Assembly (NCBI RefSeq): GCF_008831285.2
Contig: NC_045147.1
Location: 9,456,334-9,520,333 of the forward strand
DNA length: 64,000 nucleotides
Reading direction: 5' to 3'
Origin: Nymphaea colorata
Lineage: Eukaryota > Streptophyta > Magnoliopsida > Nymphaeales > Nymphaeaceae
The translations under genes were made by a program, and so were the position numbers. A model generated the notes under the pieces. The model had not been told where the DNA came from. It ran no database searches and saw only the letters and a list, made by a program, of their open reading frames with translations. Shown here piece by piece: positions 38,201 to 51,204 of this stretch (its first letter is position 1; each line of letters starts with the position of its first letter).

Positions 38201-39430
38201 GAATGTTTTGATAGTAATACGACCTACTCTAGAATGCCAAAAAAGGAAGAATTCACCATATAAGCAAAATAAATATCACTCTTGATATTCATTTTGAACA
38301 TATCATTGATAGCACAACCCTTGCCTACAAAAATGTTCTCTTGGGTTATAGTTTATAATCTCGGACTTAATAACAATCGTAAAACTGTTTCAAGACAAAA
38401 ATATTTAGAGATCAAGTTATTCTGCACTTTGGAGCATAGTGGACATTTTTTAGTGTTAGGACCTTCCCAAAGGTGAACTTGATTTCTCGCTCTGTTTACC
38501 TAACACTTTAGAAGAGTAAGAATTTCTCAATAAGAGATTATTTCCTTCTCCCACTACTTCATAAGATTTAAATAAACTTCTATCATTAGCCACATGCATG
38601 CTGCTTCTTGTATCTAGGCACCAGTCTTTATCTGAAGCCACCATAAAGCTTTTAGAAATTAGTACAATAAATTTTTCTTCCATATCAACACTCTTTTTAT
38701 CAATTTGCTTTTTTGAGGTAATAAATCTCTTCTTATTTTCTAAAATTTTAAGTTTTTACTACCATAGTTTGAAACCATATTCACTTTAGGAATGACTTTA
38801 TTAGGACCTTTTTCATTATTTTTATCACAAAAACATGACCATTCTTCAATATGATTGTCCTTAAGAAGTTCTTCCAAAGTGATCTTTTCATCCTTATGGT
38901 TAAGAAGATTCTTATGTTCTTTACAAGAATCAAAAAACTTTCTAATAATAATGGCTGCTCAAAAGACATCGTTTAGAGACATGTCTTGACCTTCTATTTT
39001 ATAAGCTAAAATTTGCATTCCATGAATCTGCACTAGAATCAACTTGTCATCAGCAGTGACAAAGTTGATATATTGAACTACCAAAAGAATCTTTTGTTGT
39101 CAGCAACTTAGGTGTTGTACTTCAACTTCAATGCATTCCACAATTCTTTGTTGAGTCGATTGCAGAATATAAGTCGAACAGAGAATCTGCCAAGATATCG
39201 ATAATTGTCAGTCTTACATTTCTCCCTTTCTTCCTTTTGTTGCTTAGATTCCACTTTGAATGAGAAAGTTGTGGTCATGGCTTGTTGAGGACGTAGTGGA
39301 TTTGACGTTTTGACAGTTGAAATGCTACCTTTGCTTGCTGATGTTTGGAGTTTGTGCCATCAAAACGATCAAGTTCCTCCAAATCATGAGCCGTCAAAGT
39401 TCGTATGGCTTTGATACAAACATTTTTTTT
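35269..39430 (-). pseudogene. Copia gag-pol remnant in copy B
   Basis: Minus-strand order from high to low coordinate: a primer-binding-like GTATCAAAGCC at about 39418-39408; gag traces (39400-39050); a protease-like segment at 38683-38456 (DWCLDTRSSMHVAND, where the D-T-G active site reads DTR); integrase/linker pieces including YRFVDIANHMIIESRDVSLVEHK at 37518-37144; RT pieces at about 37130-36470; and NKLSRYTNNPGQPYWN..LKYLKHTEDYGLHYT at 36335-36060. Many stops and frame changes make it inactive. No 5' LTR matching the 3' LTR follows at 39430-39900. Confidence 0.75.
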
Positions 39431-42400
39431 TTCAAGAATTTTTTATAATATAATGTGTTTAGATTTTAACCTAAGGTTTGCTTGGAAAAAGGAGCTCAGT
39501 CTCCCAAAAAGTTTAGTCATACATTTACAAAAGAGAAGAAATTTTCTCTCTCCTCTCCCTTTAAAAAGGAGATGACTCCCTCCCTCCTAGGCACATCCAT
39601 CTTTTTTGAGAAATTCCAATTAAATGCTTGGAAAAGCTCAAGGAGAAAAAAAAAAATTAAGGTCTAAGTCTAGCCTTGATTTGAGTCACAACATTGGACA
39701 ATCAAGCTAAACTACTAAGCTAGAAAGAATAAGTCGAGGTCATGGGTCAGCTTAGGGATAGGCACAGGTTAGGCAAATTTTTTTTCCCATCTTTTTTTCT
39801 TTTTGCATTTTAGTCCTTTTCTTTTCTGTTTTCTTAGATAACATGCTTTTGGTATTTCTTTTCTTTGCTTAGCAATGTTTAGGTTAGTCTATTTTTGCTT
39901 TACATGCTTAGGTTAGCTTATTTTTGTTTTAATGCTTAGGTCGGCTTATTTTGGTTTTTATGCTTAGTTAAGTTTATTTTTGTGTTCATGTTTAGCATAT
40001 TTTCATTTTAGTATCTATGTTAGTTTTAACTTCTATTAAGCATGTTGTAGTTTAGTTAGTTCCAGCTTTCTAGATAGATTAATTTAAATATCTCCTAGGT
40101 TAGGGATGTGGGGTAGGTAACCCACTGCTATCTTTATCTTGTTCTTTCCAATGTTTCAAACTTTAATTCATATATATCTTCTCTAGAAATTAATGCATGC
40201 TTTCATGTAATTTATTTTCTTGTTTAAGGCATAGTATATAAATATAGGGCCATACATATGCATTACTTTTTAAAGTACACATCTATTATAGGGGCACGTG
40301 ATAACTAGGCTTGACTGAATAGTAGTACACCATGCGACAACAGTCTCAGCATGTGAAAGCCCAGCTCAACCTAGGCTGCATGGGCACATTTTCAAGATAT
40401 GGTTTCAAATGCACATTTTCTAATATGCCTAAACCATTTCAAGTTATTTTTCTAAAAAGCTAAGTTCATACGCAGTTCAGATTTAGTTTACGACCAAACG
40501 CAATTTGAGTCTTCTAGGACCTTCTCAAACTGGTCCTAGAACCCACTACAACTTGATCTAATTCAACCTAAGACTTCAAGTCTTGCTTCAATTTAACCGA
40601 TTCCATCATGTCCACTCAGTGTTTGAATCCACCCACTACTTGGATCTACCACCTTAACCCAATGAAGATGTCTTTGCTTTGACCTAAGCTCACAACTTAG
40701 TCAAATAAGAGTACATATTGACTAAACCCTAACTTAATTCTCCAAGTAAACGTTGCCCCATTTTTGGTAAAGCTCTAGATGGGTCTACCCCAAGCCACTA
40801 AGAATTCATGAAAATTTAAAATGGATCAATTTCAATTAGATCAAAACTTGATTTGGAACAAATGAACCTAGAATTTGAATTTGGATCTAGTTCTCCACTG
40901 GACATAAATGTTAGATCGAATCCAAAACTTCGGGATGTACAATGTAGAGCTTGGATCAAAAGAAACTTCCTAGACTGAACTATGTGGATTTCTATTAACT
41001 CAAGATCAGTTGGATCAAACGTCGATGGTCTTGAATCTTAGAATTTATATTTGGATCGAACATAAGTATTTGAACAAATGATTGAACTTTATATCCAAAA
41101 AATTTGAACTTGGATCATGGGTCTCAAATTGGATAAAGGACATTTTGAATCTTAAACTTCGATTTCAACACTACCTGAATTTAAAACTGGACCCAGATCA
41201 ACCTAATTTAAATTCAGATTGTAATTACTTAACTTTGGAACTTGCATTTGATCTACTCATTAATTGAATCATGAATTGGATTCAGATCTACTGAATCCAA
41301 ATTTGGATTGTGAATCATGATATTTGATCTTGACCCTAGACTTTGATTCTTGGATTTGAATCTCAAAAGTTATAGGATTTTGTATTTTAAATCTTTTAGT
41401 CTACATCCTGACCTCCTAGAGACCAGGTCTCAGTATATGCTTGAACTTAGTTTTGCATGCATTATATTAGACTTAGGTTTGCTTGCATGTTCAGGAACTT
41501 GAACTAATTCCTCCAATTATATTATCTGTTCATGTAAATCTAAAGTCTGATGATCCACATAGATTTCAAAATAATAAGTTTTTCTAAACTTATGGCACAT
41601 CTATTTCTATTAGGTTAGAATGATAATTTGAACTTAGATTTAGACCATAAACTTGGTCCATGGTTTGATTACCCTGGTAAATCTGCCAGGTATGGTCAAA
41701 CCGTGTACCAATAGGATGGGCTCATCTTTTAGATTACATCTCATGAAAAACCAAAGCAAGCACAAAATTGTATTCCCCAAACAAATGGTCTATATGCAAA
41801 ATTGAAACATTTTGCGTGTACGCAGCGGCTCTTCACCTAGCATTTGCATGTGATATATTGTAAAGTATGATCCATGTGCAGGCGATGATGGGTGGAAGAC
41901 AATGATTATAAAACTGATGCCATCAATTGTCAAGCCATCTAATTCCAGCTGTTCAAAGGTATGCATGTAGTTGCAACGGTCCAACAGCAACAAATGTATC
42001 AGTGGCAGCTTTTGTTGTTGTAGATTGTCAGGTATGAAACTGATGACTACTAGTTGTTGTGGCTATGGAGAGGAGAATCATTCAAGTGGAGGCCAGGCAG
42101 CATTATGGTGACTTCCAATGTGTCTCAACGGATGAAAAATGAGGTAAGGATCGGGCAATGGAGGGAACAAGTGCCGATGGGTAGACGATGGATGATGGTG
42201 CTCAGGAAAATGGACTGTAGAAGGGATGGAGAGGTTTGTCAAGGATGGCTAGGAGACATTTGGACAAGGTACAAGAGCTCTGCTGCAAGCAATGATGGTG
42301 TTGGTGGAACGATGAGGAGAGATCTTCAGATCTGCTGATTTATGCAAGGCCCAATATCAGCACTGAAGGTGGTCATCTCGGCAGTGATTTCGTGCTTAGG

Positions 42401-42600
42401 TTTAGTGGAACAAGACAGTAGACAGAAATGGGGAAGGAAAGGAAAGGGAACAAAAAAGGGGGCACTCGATACTGAAGATGCTGACCCAGTAGATGGAGGG
42501 TGTTGGTGGAGCATGGATTGAGTAACATTGATTTATCAGTGGCGGTGGCCACTACATGAAGTGGGTCACCCTTTGTGACATTGATGAGGGAAGAGGCAAG
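39431..42600. other. Unassigned AT-rich intergenic DNA
   Basis: No gene recognised. Positions 40780-41420 are rich in degenerate TTGGATC/GAATTTGGATC words, resembling 48540-48640. Frames at 42054-42338 (94 residues) and elsewhere have no recognisable family. Confidence 0.45.
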
Positions 42601-42637
42601 CTCAATCTCATTACTAAAGCATTGAATTTGTGGGGGA

Positions 42638-43003
42638 TGTTAACATAAATATCAAGGAGGCTCCTAGAGAAAAACAATCTTCGTCAATCAAGAAGACTCT
42701 TAGGGAGAATAACTCTCGTTAATCAAAGTGAAGTACTTGAGAGATGAAAAGTCATGTCTCTTGGAAGATGAAAAGTTATTTCTCTTGAGATATGAAAAGT
42801 CACGTCTCTTGAGAGATGAAAAGTCATGTTTCTTCTCTATATAAAGGGAATTAGGGATCCTCATGTATCTCCTCTATATAAATACAGATCTCTACGAAAG
42901 AAAAACAAGTTGAAATGAAAAGAGTAGTGAACGTCGGTCTGTTGGCTGAACCACTTTAAAGTTCATATTTCTTTCAATTATTTCTCCTTTTTTATTTCTA
43001 GTA
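42638..43003 (+). repeat. 5' LTR of copia element
   Basis: It begins TGTTAACATAAATATCAAGG at 42638 and ends CTAGTA at 43003. It is followed immediately by TGGTATTAGAGAC (43004-43016), an initiator-tRNA-Met-type primer-binding site with one change from the usual TGGTATCAGAG. It aligns along its length with 46656-46989. It carries repeated GAGATGAAAAGTCATGTCTC units and a TATATAAAG at about 42838-42846. Confidence 0.85.
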
Positions 43004-46000
43004 TGGTATTAGAGACGGTTGATCATTGTTAGTGTTGCTAAATCCATATATAGTTGCTAGTCCTTGTTAGTGCTGCTTGGTAGATCCCAAGGATTACATC
43101 TTTTGTTGCGACACTTCATTCTTATGACAAATAAATAAGCATCATCATTAAATATGAGAGTCAACTCTGATATGGGTATAAATCTTCTTGTTTCTTCTCA
43201 GTACCCTAACAATTTATAGTATTTCCTCACCATCAAGTTAAATGCTGAATTATTTTTTTTTGGAATCCCAATTCACCTCAATCTTGATCTCATTTGATAT
43301 TATGGGGTATACTAATGGAAGCAAACCTGCTCTGTCAATATTTAGATGTGGAATAACTGAAATTAGTCTACAATATATTGAATGACTGAGAAAGAATCAG
43401 TTGCTTTTAAGTTTGATTAAGTCCTCTTGATATGAAAAAATATGTACCCAAATTATCGGTTTAAAAACTTCTATAGAAGTTTGGGGTGCTCTTAAGCAGT
43501 CCTATGCTGCTCAATCCAGGGCTCGAATAATGCATTTAAAATCATAGTTTCAAGATTTGAAAAAGGGGCCTAGTTTTATGAATGTTTATATAAACAAAGC
43601 AAAAGCTATTGCTTATCAACTAGCTATTAAACCAGTTGATAAAGATGATCTTGTTCTTCAAATTCTTAGAAGATTGCCAAGTCAATATCTTGCTTTTAAA
43701 GTCAGTATGGAAACTCAAAAGGACAATGACTCTTTAAATAAACTTCATGGGCTTCTTCTCATACAAAAAGCCAACTTAAAAGAAGATGATTCTCATGCTC
43801 TTGAATCCATTATATCTGTTGCGAATATTGTCTCAAAACAAGTTTACAACAAGCAAACCGACTATAGAGGTCATGATAGAAATAACTACCAATTTAGAGG
43901 AGGATGAAAAAATGAGCAATACAATGGTGATCGTCTAGTGTGCCAAATATGTGGAAAAGTTGGTCATATTGCAATGTTTTGTTGGTCATATACTAAGTTG
44001 CTTAAAGAAAAAAAGCCAACGTTGCCTCAAGTGCATCATGCAGTTTCTTCTAAGCTCTAAATCAAGATATTGGAGATGACAATTGGTATCCTGACTTCAG
44101 TGCGACTCATCACATCATCAACGATATTAAAAACTTATCCATTCATGTCAAATACAAAGGTGGAGATGCAATAAAAATCAGAGATGGATCAGGTTTGAGA
44201 ATTTTTCATACTGATTCTTCGAAGACGTCTCAAAACTTAGTTTTAAATGATCTCCTTCGTGTGCTCAAAATAACAAGAAACTTGTTATCCACACAACGTT
44301 TTTCTAAAATGAAGTTTATTTTGAGTTTCATCCTAATATGTGCTATGTTAAGCAGCAGAGAATAGGAAAAATTCTTCATCAAGGAACTAGCAGTGATGGG
44401 CTATACAAGATGGACCTCGGTAGCAGGACAAAGGAAACTCAACTTGGAGAAAGACAGACTGTTGGGCAATGGCACAAAAGACTCAGTCACCCTTCATTTT
44501 TCATTGTTAAGAAGGTTTTGAACAAATGTAATTTGTCTTATTATAATGATTGTTTGAACTATTTGTGTGAACCTTATCAAAAAGCTAAGAGCCATAAACT
44601 TCCATTTAATTCTATTTCAAATAAGGTGAAACACCTGCTTGAACTCATTTATTCTGATGTATGGGTCTAGCTCCTGTAGATAGTGTGAATGATTTCAAAT
44701 ACTATGTGATTTTTATGAATGCTTTTTAAGATATACTTGGATTGATTTGATGAAAAAAACTCAGATATTAGTCATATTTTCAAAGCTTTCAATGTACTTT
44801 CTAAAAATCTCACCGAATCATTTTAACCTTTTTTCATGAACACCAGTTCTCAATCCCTATAATACCATCGTCTAGTGCCACCACAACGTTAGAGGAACCC
44901 TTACTTCAGTCTGAAACAAATAGTGAATCTTAGCATCATACTCTCAAAATGAGGAGCCAACCCAAAATGAAAAAGGCTCAAATCAAGAACGAATCTATCC
45001 TATAACTACTAGATCTCAAGTAGGAACCTTCAAACCTAATCCTAAATACAAAGAGTTCTATACGTATTTTTCTAGCAAGCACACTCTTCCAAAAACTCTT
45101 GTCTCTACTCTTCTTGAAGACAAAGAACCCTCAAATTTTAAGGAAGCATATGAAGATGAAAATTAGAGGAAAGCTATGCAAGAAGAGCATGATGCCCTTA
45201 TTCAAAACAATACTAGGGAACTTGTTTCAAAGAAAGAAACCAAACACATTATAGGATGTAAATGGGTGATCAAAATCAAGCAGAAAGTAGATAGACCATA
45301 GGAACAATACAAAGCTAGACTCATAGTCAAGGGGTATAGTAAAAAAGAAGGAATTGACTATACTAAAACTTTCAGCCTTGTTGCGGAGCCTACTACAATT
45401 CGGACAGTACTGACTATTTCTATTAGTCACAAATGGAAAATACATCAGCTGAATATTCAAAATGCATTTCTATATGGATCTATTTCATAAGAAGTGTATA
45501 TGATTCAACCACCTGGATTTCAAAATCATTCTTTTTCAAATCATATACGCAAGCTTGAACATGCTCTTTATAGTTTAAAACAGGCTCCTAGGGCATGGTT
45601 TGCCCATCTTCGCCTATTCCTCCAAATTCTTGGTTTTAAAGGAGCTCAAACAAATTCATCTCTTTTTATTTTGAGGAAATGAGAAATACTTGTATATGTT
45701 TTGGTATATGTGGATGACACGATCATAACACGAAGCTCACTAGAATATATTCGTAAAATTATTGGTCAATTCAAAAGTGAGTTTGCCATTAAAGATCTAG
45801 GTGAGCTTTTGGGCATAGAAGCAAAAAGAATTGACAATAAACTAATATTGTCTTAAAGGAAATATATATTTGAGCTTCTCAAAAGAACTAGTATGCTTGG
45901 AGCTAAGGCAGTTTCAACTCCCATGGCATGCTCTCCAGCGTTATCTGCTCAAACTAGATCAAATTTCCATAATTCAATTCTTTATTAGAGCATTTTGGGG

Positions 46001-46655
46001 CTCTTCAATACTCTACTATGACTCGCCCAGACATCTCTTATGTTGTCAACATTGTTTGTTAATATATGCATCATCCTACTAATGCTCATTATGATGCTAT
46101 AAAGAGAATCCTAAGATATTTGAAACACATATTGATTATGATATTGTTGTTAGACTTAGTTCAGTTCTTAATAGTAATGCTTACAGTGATGCAGATTGGA
46201 CATGATGTCTTGATGATAGACGGTCTACAGTGGATATGTAATGTTTATTAGATCTAATCTAGTTTCATAGAGTGCTAAAAGGCAACCAGTTGTCTCCCAC
46301 TCTAGCGTTGAGGCCGAGTATCGACCTATTGCCAATACTACTGCTGAAATCTTGTGGTTACAATTTTTATTAAAAAAAGTTGGTGTTGTTCAATCACAAT
46401 CTCCCATATTATGGTGCGACTACATTGGCACAGCCTATCTTGTAGCTCATCTTATGTATCATAGCCGCAGCAAACACATAGAGGCAGACCTTAATTTTGT
46501 TCGAGAAAAAATGGCTAAAGAACATTTGAAAATTCAATACATCTCTTTCAAAGATCAGGTTACTGATATTTTAACTAAGCCACTTAGTAAAAAACACCAT
46601 TATCAAATAATTAACAATCTCAATCTCATTACTGAAGCATTGAACTTGCAGAGGG
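43004..46655 (+). pseudogene. Broken copia gag-pol between two LTRs
   Basis: Domains in order: gag (UBN2-type) from about 43150, with a longer open piece at 43557-43907; a CCHC knuckle CQICGKVGHIAMFC near 43940-43982; a protease-like DFSATHHI at about 44093 in place of D-[ST]-G-A; the integrase zinc-binding HHCC region 44338-44670 (WHKRLSHPSF..CEPYQKAK). Most of the integrase catalytic core is missing between about 44750 and 44850. RT pieces lie at 45150-46060 (FQNHSFSNHIRKLEHALYSLKQAPRAWF), and YVDDTII is still readable at about 45707-45727. RNase H lies at about 46270-46655 (SVEAEYRPIANTTAEILWL, WCDYIGTAYLV, SRSKHIEADLNFVREK). Several stops and frame changes separate the blocks. Confidence 0.85.
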
Positions 46656-46989
46656 TGTGAATGAAAATATCAAGGAGGCTCTTAGAGAAAAGCAATCCTC
46701 GTTAATCAAGAAAACTCTTAGGAAGAATCAACTCTCGTCAATCAAAGTGAATTACTTAGGAGATAAAAAGTCATGTCTCTTGGGAGATGAAAAGTTATGT
46801 TTCTTGAGAGATGAAAAGTCATGTCTCTTGGGAATTAGGGACCCCTCATGTATCTCCTTAATATAAAGGTAGATCTCTATAAAAGAAAACCAAGTTGAAA
46901 TGAAAGGAGTCATGGACGTAGGCCTATTGGCTAAACCACTTTAAAAATTCATGTTTATTTCAACTATTTCACCTTTTTGATTTCTAGCA
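46656..46989 (+). repeat. 3' LTR of copia element
   Basis: It begins TGTGAATGAAAATATCAAGG at 46656, right after the PPT-like GCAGAGGG, and ends TTTCTAGCA at 46989. It is shorter than the 5' LTR by about 32 bp, mostly through loss of one GAGATGAAAAGTC unit and flanking bases. Confidence 0.85.
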
Positions 46990-47338
46990 ACTGGCACTAC
47001 TGCTCTGTGAGGACTCTATAGTTATAGTTGTGTTACTTGAAACCAACGGTTAATCACTAATTGGCCAACAAGGTGAATCTGATTGCAAGTGGATTGAGCA
47101 CCAAATGATGAATCGAGGGCGAATGGAAGAGAAGTAAACACGTAAAAGAAGAACCAAGGAGAAGAATATGGGCAAAGATAAAATGGTAGGGAAGAAGAGT
47201 AGAAAATGGGAGATCGGGAGGAGAAAAGAAACATCGTGGGAGAGGAAGAGGGAAAAATGGAGGAAGAAGGAGAGAGAGAAAATGAAAGATGAAGAGGAGG
47301 AGGAGGATGGAGAAGAAGAACGACAACGGTGTGTGTGT

Positions 47339-47369
<31 letters not shown>

Positions 47370-47707
47370 GAGAAACAAAGGGGAATTGGAAGGGAGTGAA
47401 AAGTTGGTGAAGGACAAGAGAAATGAAGAATGGAAGTGAGAATGAAGACAGAGAGAGAGAGAGAGAGTCTCTGCACGCACGTGTGTCGTGGATGAAGCGA
47501 AGAGAGTGTGAATCCCTCAAACGAGAAAAATATAGGGTGAGCTATCAATAAAGGAGTAAAATTAGGAAAGTCAACGGATTTAAATCTATTTGATAAATTT
47601 GCAATCAAGTTTAAAAACTATTTTCAATCCCTTTAAATTGACTTGAAAAATTCATTTGAATTTGTTTTTCAAACCCCATAAATTGATTTCAAAACTATTG
47701 AAGTGTG
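46990..47707. other. Low-complexity GA-rich stretch, no gene recognised
   Basis: Positions 47100-47470 are A/G-rich with (GA)n runs at about 47340-47356 and 47449-47466. The 150- to 183-residue minus-strand frames (47022-47608) are Ser/Leu/Phe-rich translations of the CT strand and overlap in all three frames, the signature of low complexity rather than coding. Confidence 0.55.
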
Positions 47708-48110
47708 TTCCATTTTATTCTAAAACACTTTGAAATGGACTTGAAACATTTAGAAACTTTTTTGAGGTTTGATTTGAAATAATCCAAAAATTAATCTAAT
47801 GTCATTTGGAAATTCTTGGAAATAGATTTGAGAATATTTTAAAATTGATCTTGGAATTCATTGAGAATCAGCTGAAAATTCTAGTAAAATACTTGGAACT
47901 CATTTTAAAGTATGTTCCATTTTATTCTAAAATACTTTGAAATGGACTTGAAACATTTAGAAACTTTTTTGAGGTTTGATTTGAAATAATCCAAAAATTA
48001 ATCTAAAGTCATTTGGAAATTCTTGGAAATAGATTTGAGAATATTTTAAAATTGATCTTGGAATTCATTGAGAATCAGCTGAAAATTCTAGTACAATACT
48101 TGGAAATAAT
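47708..48110. repeat. 207-bp tandem duplication
   Basis: TTCCATTTTATTCTAAAA begins at 47708 and 47915, and both units continue through GAATCAGCTGAAAATTCTAG. Divergence is low (ACAC/ATAC, TAATG/TAAAG and similar), so it is fairly recent. It sits in a wider zone (47560-48300) of degenerate TTGAAATTGA-type sequence. Confidence 0.85.
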
Positions 48111-49553
48111 TTTAAAAATTAACTTGAAACCTCCTGAAATTGATTTGAAAATCCAATAAATCTCTTGAAATTGATTGAAAATCATTTAGAAATTTTTGGT
48201 CATTGGTTTGCAAACCTCCTTGGAATTGACTTAGAAAACTTGTTGGAAATCCGTTGTATATGATTTTGAAAATCATTGGCACAACCTAGACTTTAATTTA
48301 ATATATCATTTGTAATGCATTGAACTAAAATTTGAAGTACTTGAATTTGATTGGAAGTTTTCAAATGAACCCATATGATTTAGATCATGAGTCCACTTTG
48401 GAGAAATTTATCAGAATATAAGATGTCTCAAGGCTTGGTAAGATTTAAAATCAAATTTGAAGAGGACATGGAATTCTAAACAAGAAAGGACTTGGACAAA
48501 GGAGTTAATACATAATAACAGATGGATCATAGATCTAGAAACAAAGGCTGGATAAAGAATCTTAATTGGATCATGGATCAGAATTTTGGATCCAGATTCG
48601 AGAAGAATTAAATTGGACTATTGATATCAGATTGAGCAAAATATATTTAAAATAAGACACACTGGATTACTTTGAATCAATTATGCAAAAATTTACTTCA
48701 ACATTATTGAAAAATTGGAAATATAACTTGAAATGATTGAAAATAATGAAAATGGGTCCTAAGTGCTGCAAGATAATTAAAATTGGAAAAACTAAAAAAA
48801 TTGGTGTGTTTACATTGTCCTATATTTTATCAGAGGAAGAAAGGCTTGAAGGACTTGGCAGAGGCTAAATTGTAATTACATAGGTGGTAGCTTTGAGGGA
48901 GTCTTTCATGCTTGCTTATGAAACTCTTTTACCCAAGAAGTTTATGTGAATAGTTCACTTCATGTTGTCAAAGTGGAACAATCAGTTTACTTAAAATGTA
49001 CTATCACTTTCATGTTGATGCATTTGCACTTGAGGAATCCAATCTATGGCATAAATGGGTGTTTGTTGATAAACATTGAACCTGCTTTATGAGATGGGCA
49101 CATCATTGACATCCCCAACTTGTAAAGTCATGCTAGTTTCTAGAGTGGGCAGGCTCACATTTTAAAGAGATCAGTTGGAGTTTTGATAGGTGATCATCTA
49201 CAGTCACGGTGATGGGTGGTTTCAAAGACCTTCATGCTAGATGGGATCAACCAACTAGGTGCATATATAGTCCTTCATATTAATGTCATATATACACGAA
49301 TCCAATATGTAAACATTTTTTTATAACATGTAAAAAATCTTTTTAATAGTACCAACAAATATGTTTTTGTGTATTACAACGCACACACTCTCTCTCTCAG
49401 AATGTCTAGTAATTGTTTCTAGCAATGGATATATGTGTTGATAGCTACACATCGCATACAGCTAATTAGCAAAGTTAGATAGCTTATTGCAGTTTGTAAC
49501 ATCAGTGATGTGATCTGATGCCTCGTTTGAAGCAACACTGATGGTGCATAAAA
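48111..49553. other. Unassigned AT-rich DNA
   Basis: No gene or bounded element recognised. A/T-rich with TTGGATC words at 48540-48640, as at 40780-41420. Confidence 0.45.
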
Positions 49554-50000
49554 TGGTAATAAAATTTCAAAATAAATATTCTAAAACTAAAATAAATAAA
49601 TAAATTATTTTCTGAAAGTTGTGTCTTTTCATATCATGAAAGGGTAGTCTTTAAAGGGTGTGCTTCTTGACTCAAAAGTTGTGGCTCTTCATTCAAAAGG
49701 TTGGAATGTTTGGGTTTTTTCCTAAAGAGTTGTATTTTTTTCAATACTTATATATTAGGGTATTTGGCTTTCTGTTTCAAATTGGTAATTTGAGTGAACA
49801 TCTTTGGGCAGTAGAGGTCTTCTATGGGTGTGATATAGAGATCTCTTGAGGAATTAGCCTAGTTGTATCCTAGAAACACAGTCTCATCATTCCTTTTGCA
49901 ACTTAGAAATAATATCCTAAGCAAGGGAATTGAAGTTCTAAATACAGCGTCATTTTCAATGTGCCTTTAGGCTCTATATTCCATCCATTTTTCTCCAACA
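49554..50000 (+). repeat. Solo LTR of the copia family found in the tandem duplication
   Basis: It begins TGGTAATAAAATTTCAAAAT and ends TTTTTCTCCAACA, matching the minus-strand LTR at 28055-28518 across its length. Shared words include AAATAAATAAATT, TTGTGTCTTTT, GACTCAAAAGTTGTG and ATTGAAGTTCTAAA. I see no copia coding remnant on either side, so a solo LTR is likely. The 5-bp flanks do not match convincingly. Confidence 0.65.
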
Positions 50001-51199
50001 ATTTTAGAACTTCAATATGACCTCTGGTTTTGCTCTAACTAATTTAAACTCTATCAACTTGAGGAACTTGATCTTTTCCATTCTTTTGAACATTTTTCTC
50101 CAAGATCCTTTTATTTGCCGACTTCATTAAGACCAAAATTCAAGTAATGACCGCTTGATGGTCTACAACCCCACTCCATTTTCAAAAACTTTTTTTTATT
50201 TATAAAAATATTTGTGATGATTATAAAAATAAAATTCTTAAATGTATGTGGTGGTATGAATGTTTTTAAATGAATGTTATGGTAGGAATGAATTCTTCTC
50301 TTCTAATCCATATAGGATTAATGCACTCATGTATTCACACTCACTTAGCTTCACTTATGATCACGAGCACCTCCCCAAAAAACTTAAGGAAGATGAGATG
50401 GAGCTCTAACTAGTAGTAATCGAATTAGAGCAAAATCTCAAACCTACTTAAAGTTTTAATAGAACACTAAATCCACTTCAAAATGATTTCTCAAGCTGCT
50501 TTCCAAATGGTATTTGTAAAAATTTCACATTTCAAGTTGTTCTCAAATCAAAATGTTTTACAATGATTCTTCAAGAACTTTTTTAAAACTTTGAAACATC
50601 AAATCTTCAACATTTCCTCAAACATAACACCGCATTTAGAATGAAAAAGATGTTTAAGCCAAAATAAAATATATCAAGAATAAACACAGCCCTTGGATTG
50701 TTTACCCCTGATAAAGGCACCAGGAATGGTCGATCCTCGTACCGACGGGCGAGTCCCTTTCTCTCTCATTTCCAAACAAAACATCAGTTTTCTAGAGCAC
50801 TCCAAAAACCAAATAAAATTTTTTGTGATGCAAACACCAAAGTATATGTGGCATATGCCTTATATTTATGTAGAAGAATATGACTAAAAAAGATATCACT
50901 ATTTTGTCTCTATATGTATTTCTGGTGTTACAGATGAGTTTTCTCAATCTGACTAGACCTACCTATGGGGATACTTCTTGATCAGCTTTGGTTAAAATTT
51001 TACCAAAAATTTCTTCATAGATTGTTCTAAAAATCAAATTTTCTAAAATTTCCAAGCTTTAAATGTCATATTTATAACGAGAAATCGAGATGGCTTGAAA
51101 AATTAGGTTACCATTGAAATTTTCATTGTTGGAGCTAGTGGTGCTTAGATTAGCCATTTACAAGTAAGGATATGCAGAAAAATAAAAAAATTGATTTAA
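50001..51199. other. Unassigned AT-rich DNA
   Basis: No gene recognised. A GC-richer island near 50690-50800 yields two overlapping frames of 60-odd residues without recognisable similarity. Confidence 0.45.
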
Positions 51200-51204
51200 T
51201 TTAG

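Larger units (their letters stand above)
31941..39430. repeat. Tandem segmental duplication, copy B
   Basis: Diverged second copy of 24104-31930 in direct orientation. It has empty sites for both copy-A transposons. The 3' LTR end of its copia is shortened, and near the left edge it has a fourfold minisatellite where copy A has one unit. Beyond about 38470 it continues into the protease/gag part of the copia element, which copy A lacks. Confidence 0.8.

Noticed and set aside
47022-47608. Three overlapping minus-strand ORFs of 150-183 residues
   Set aside because: All three frames are open at once over a CT-rich strand, which signals biased composition, not coding.
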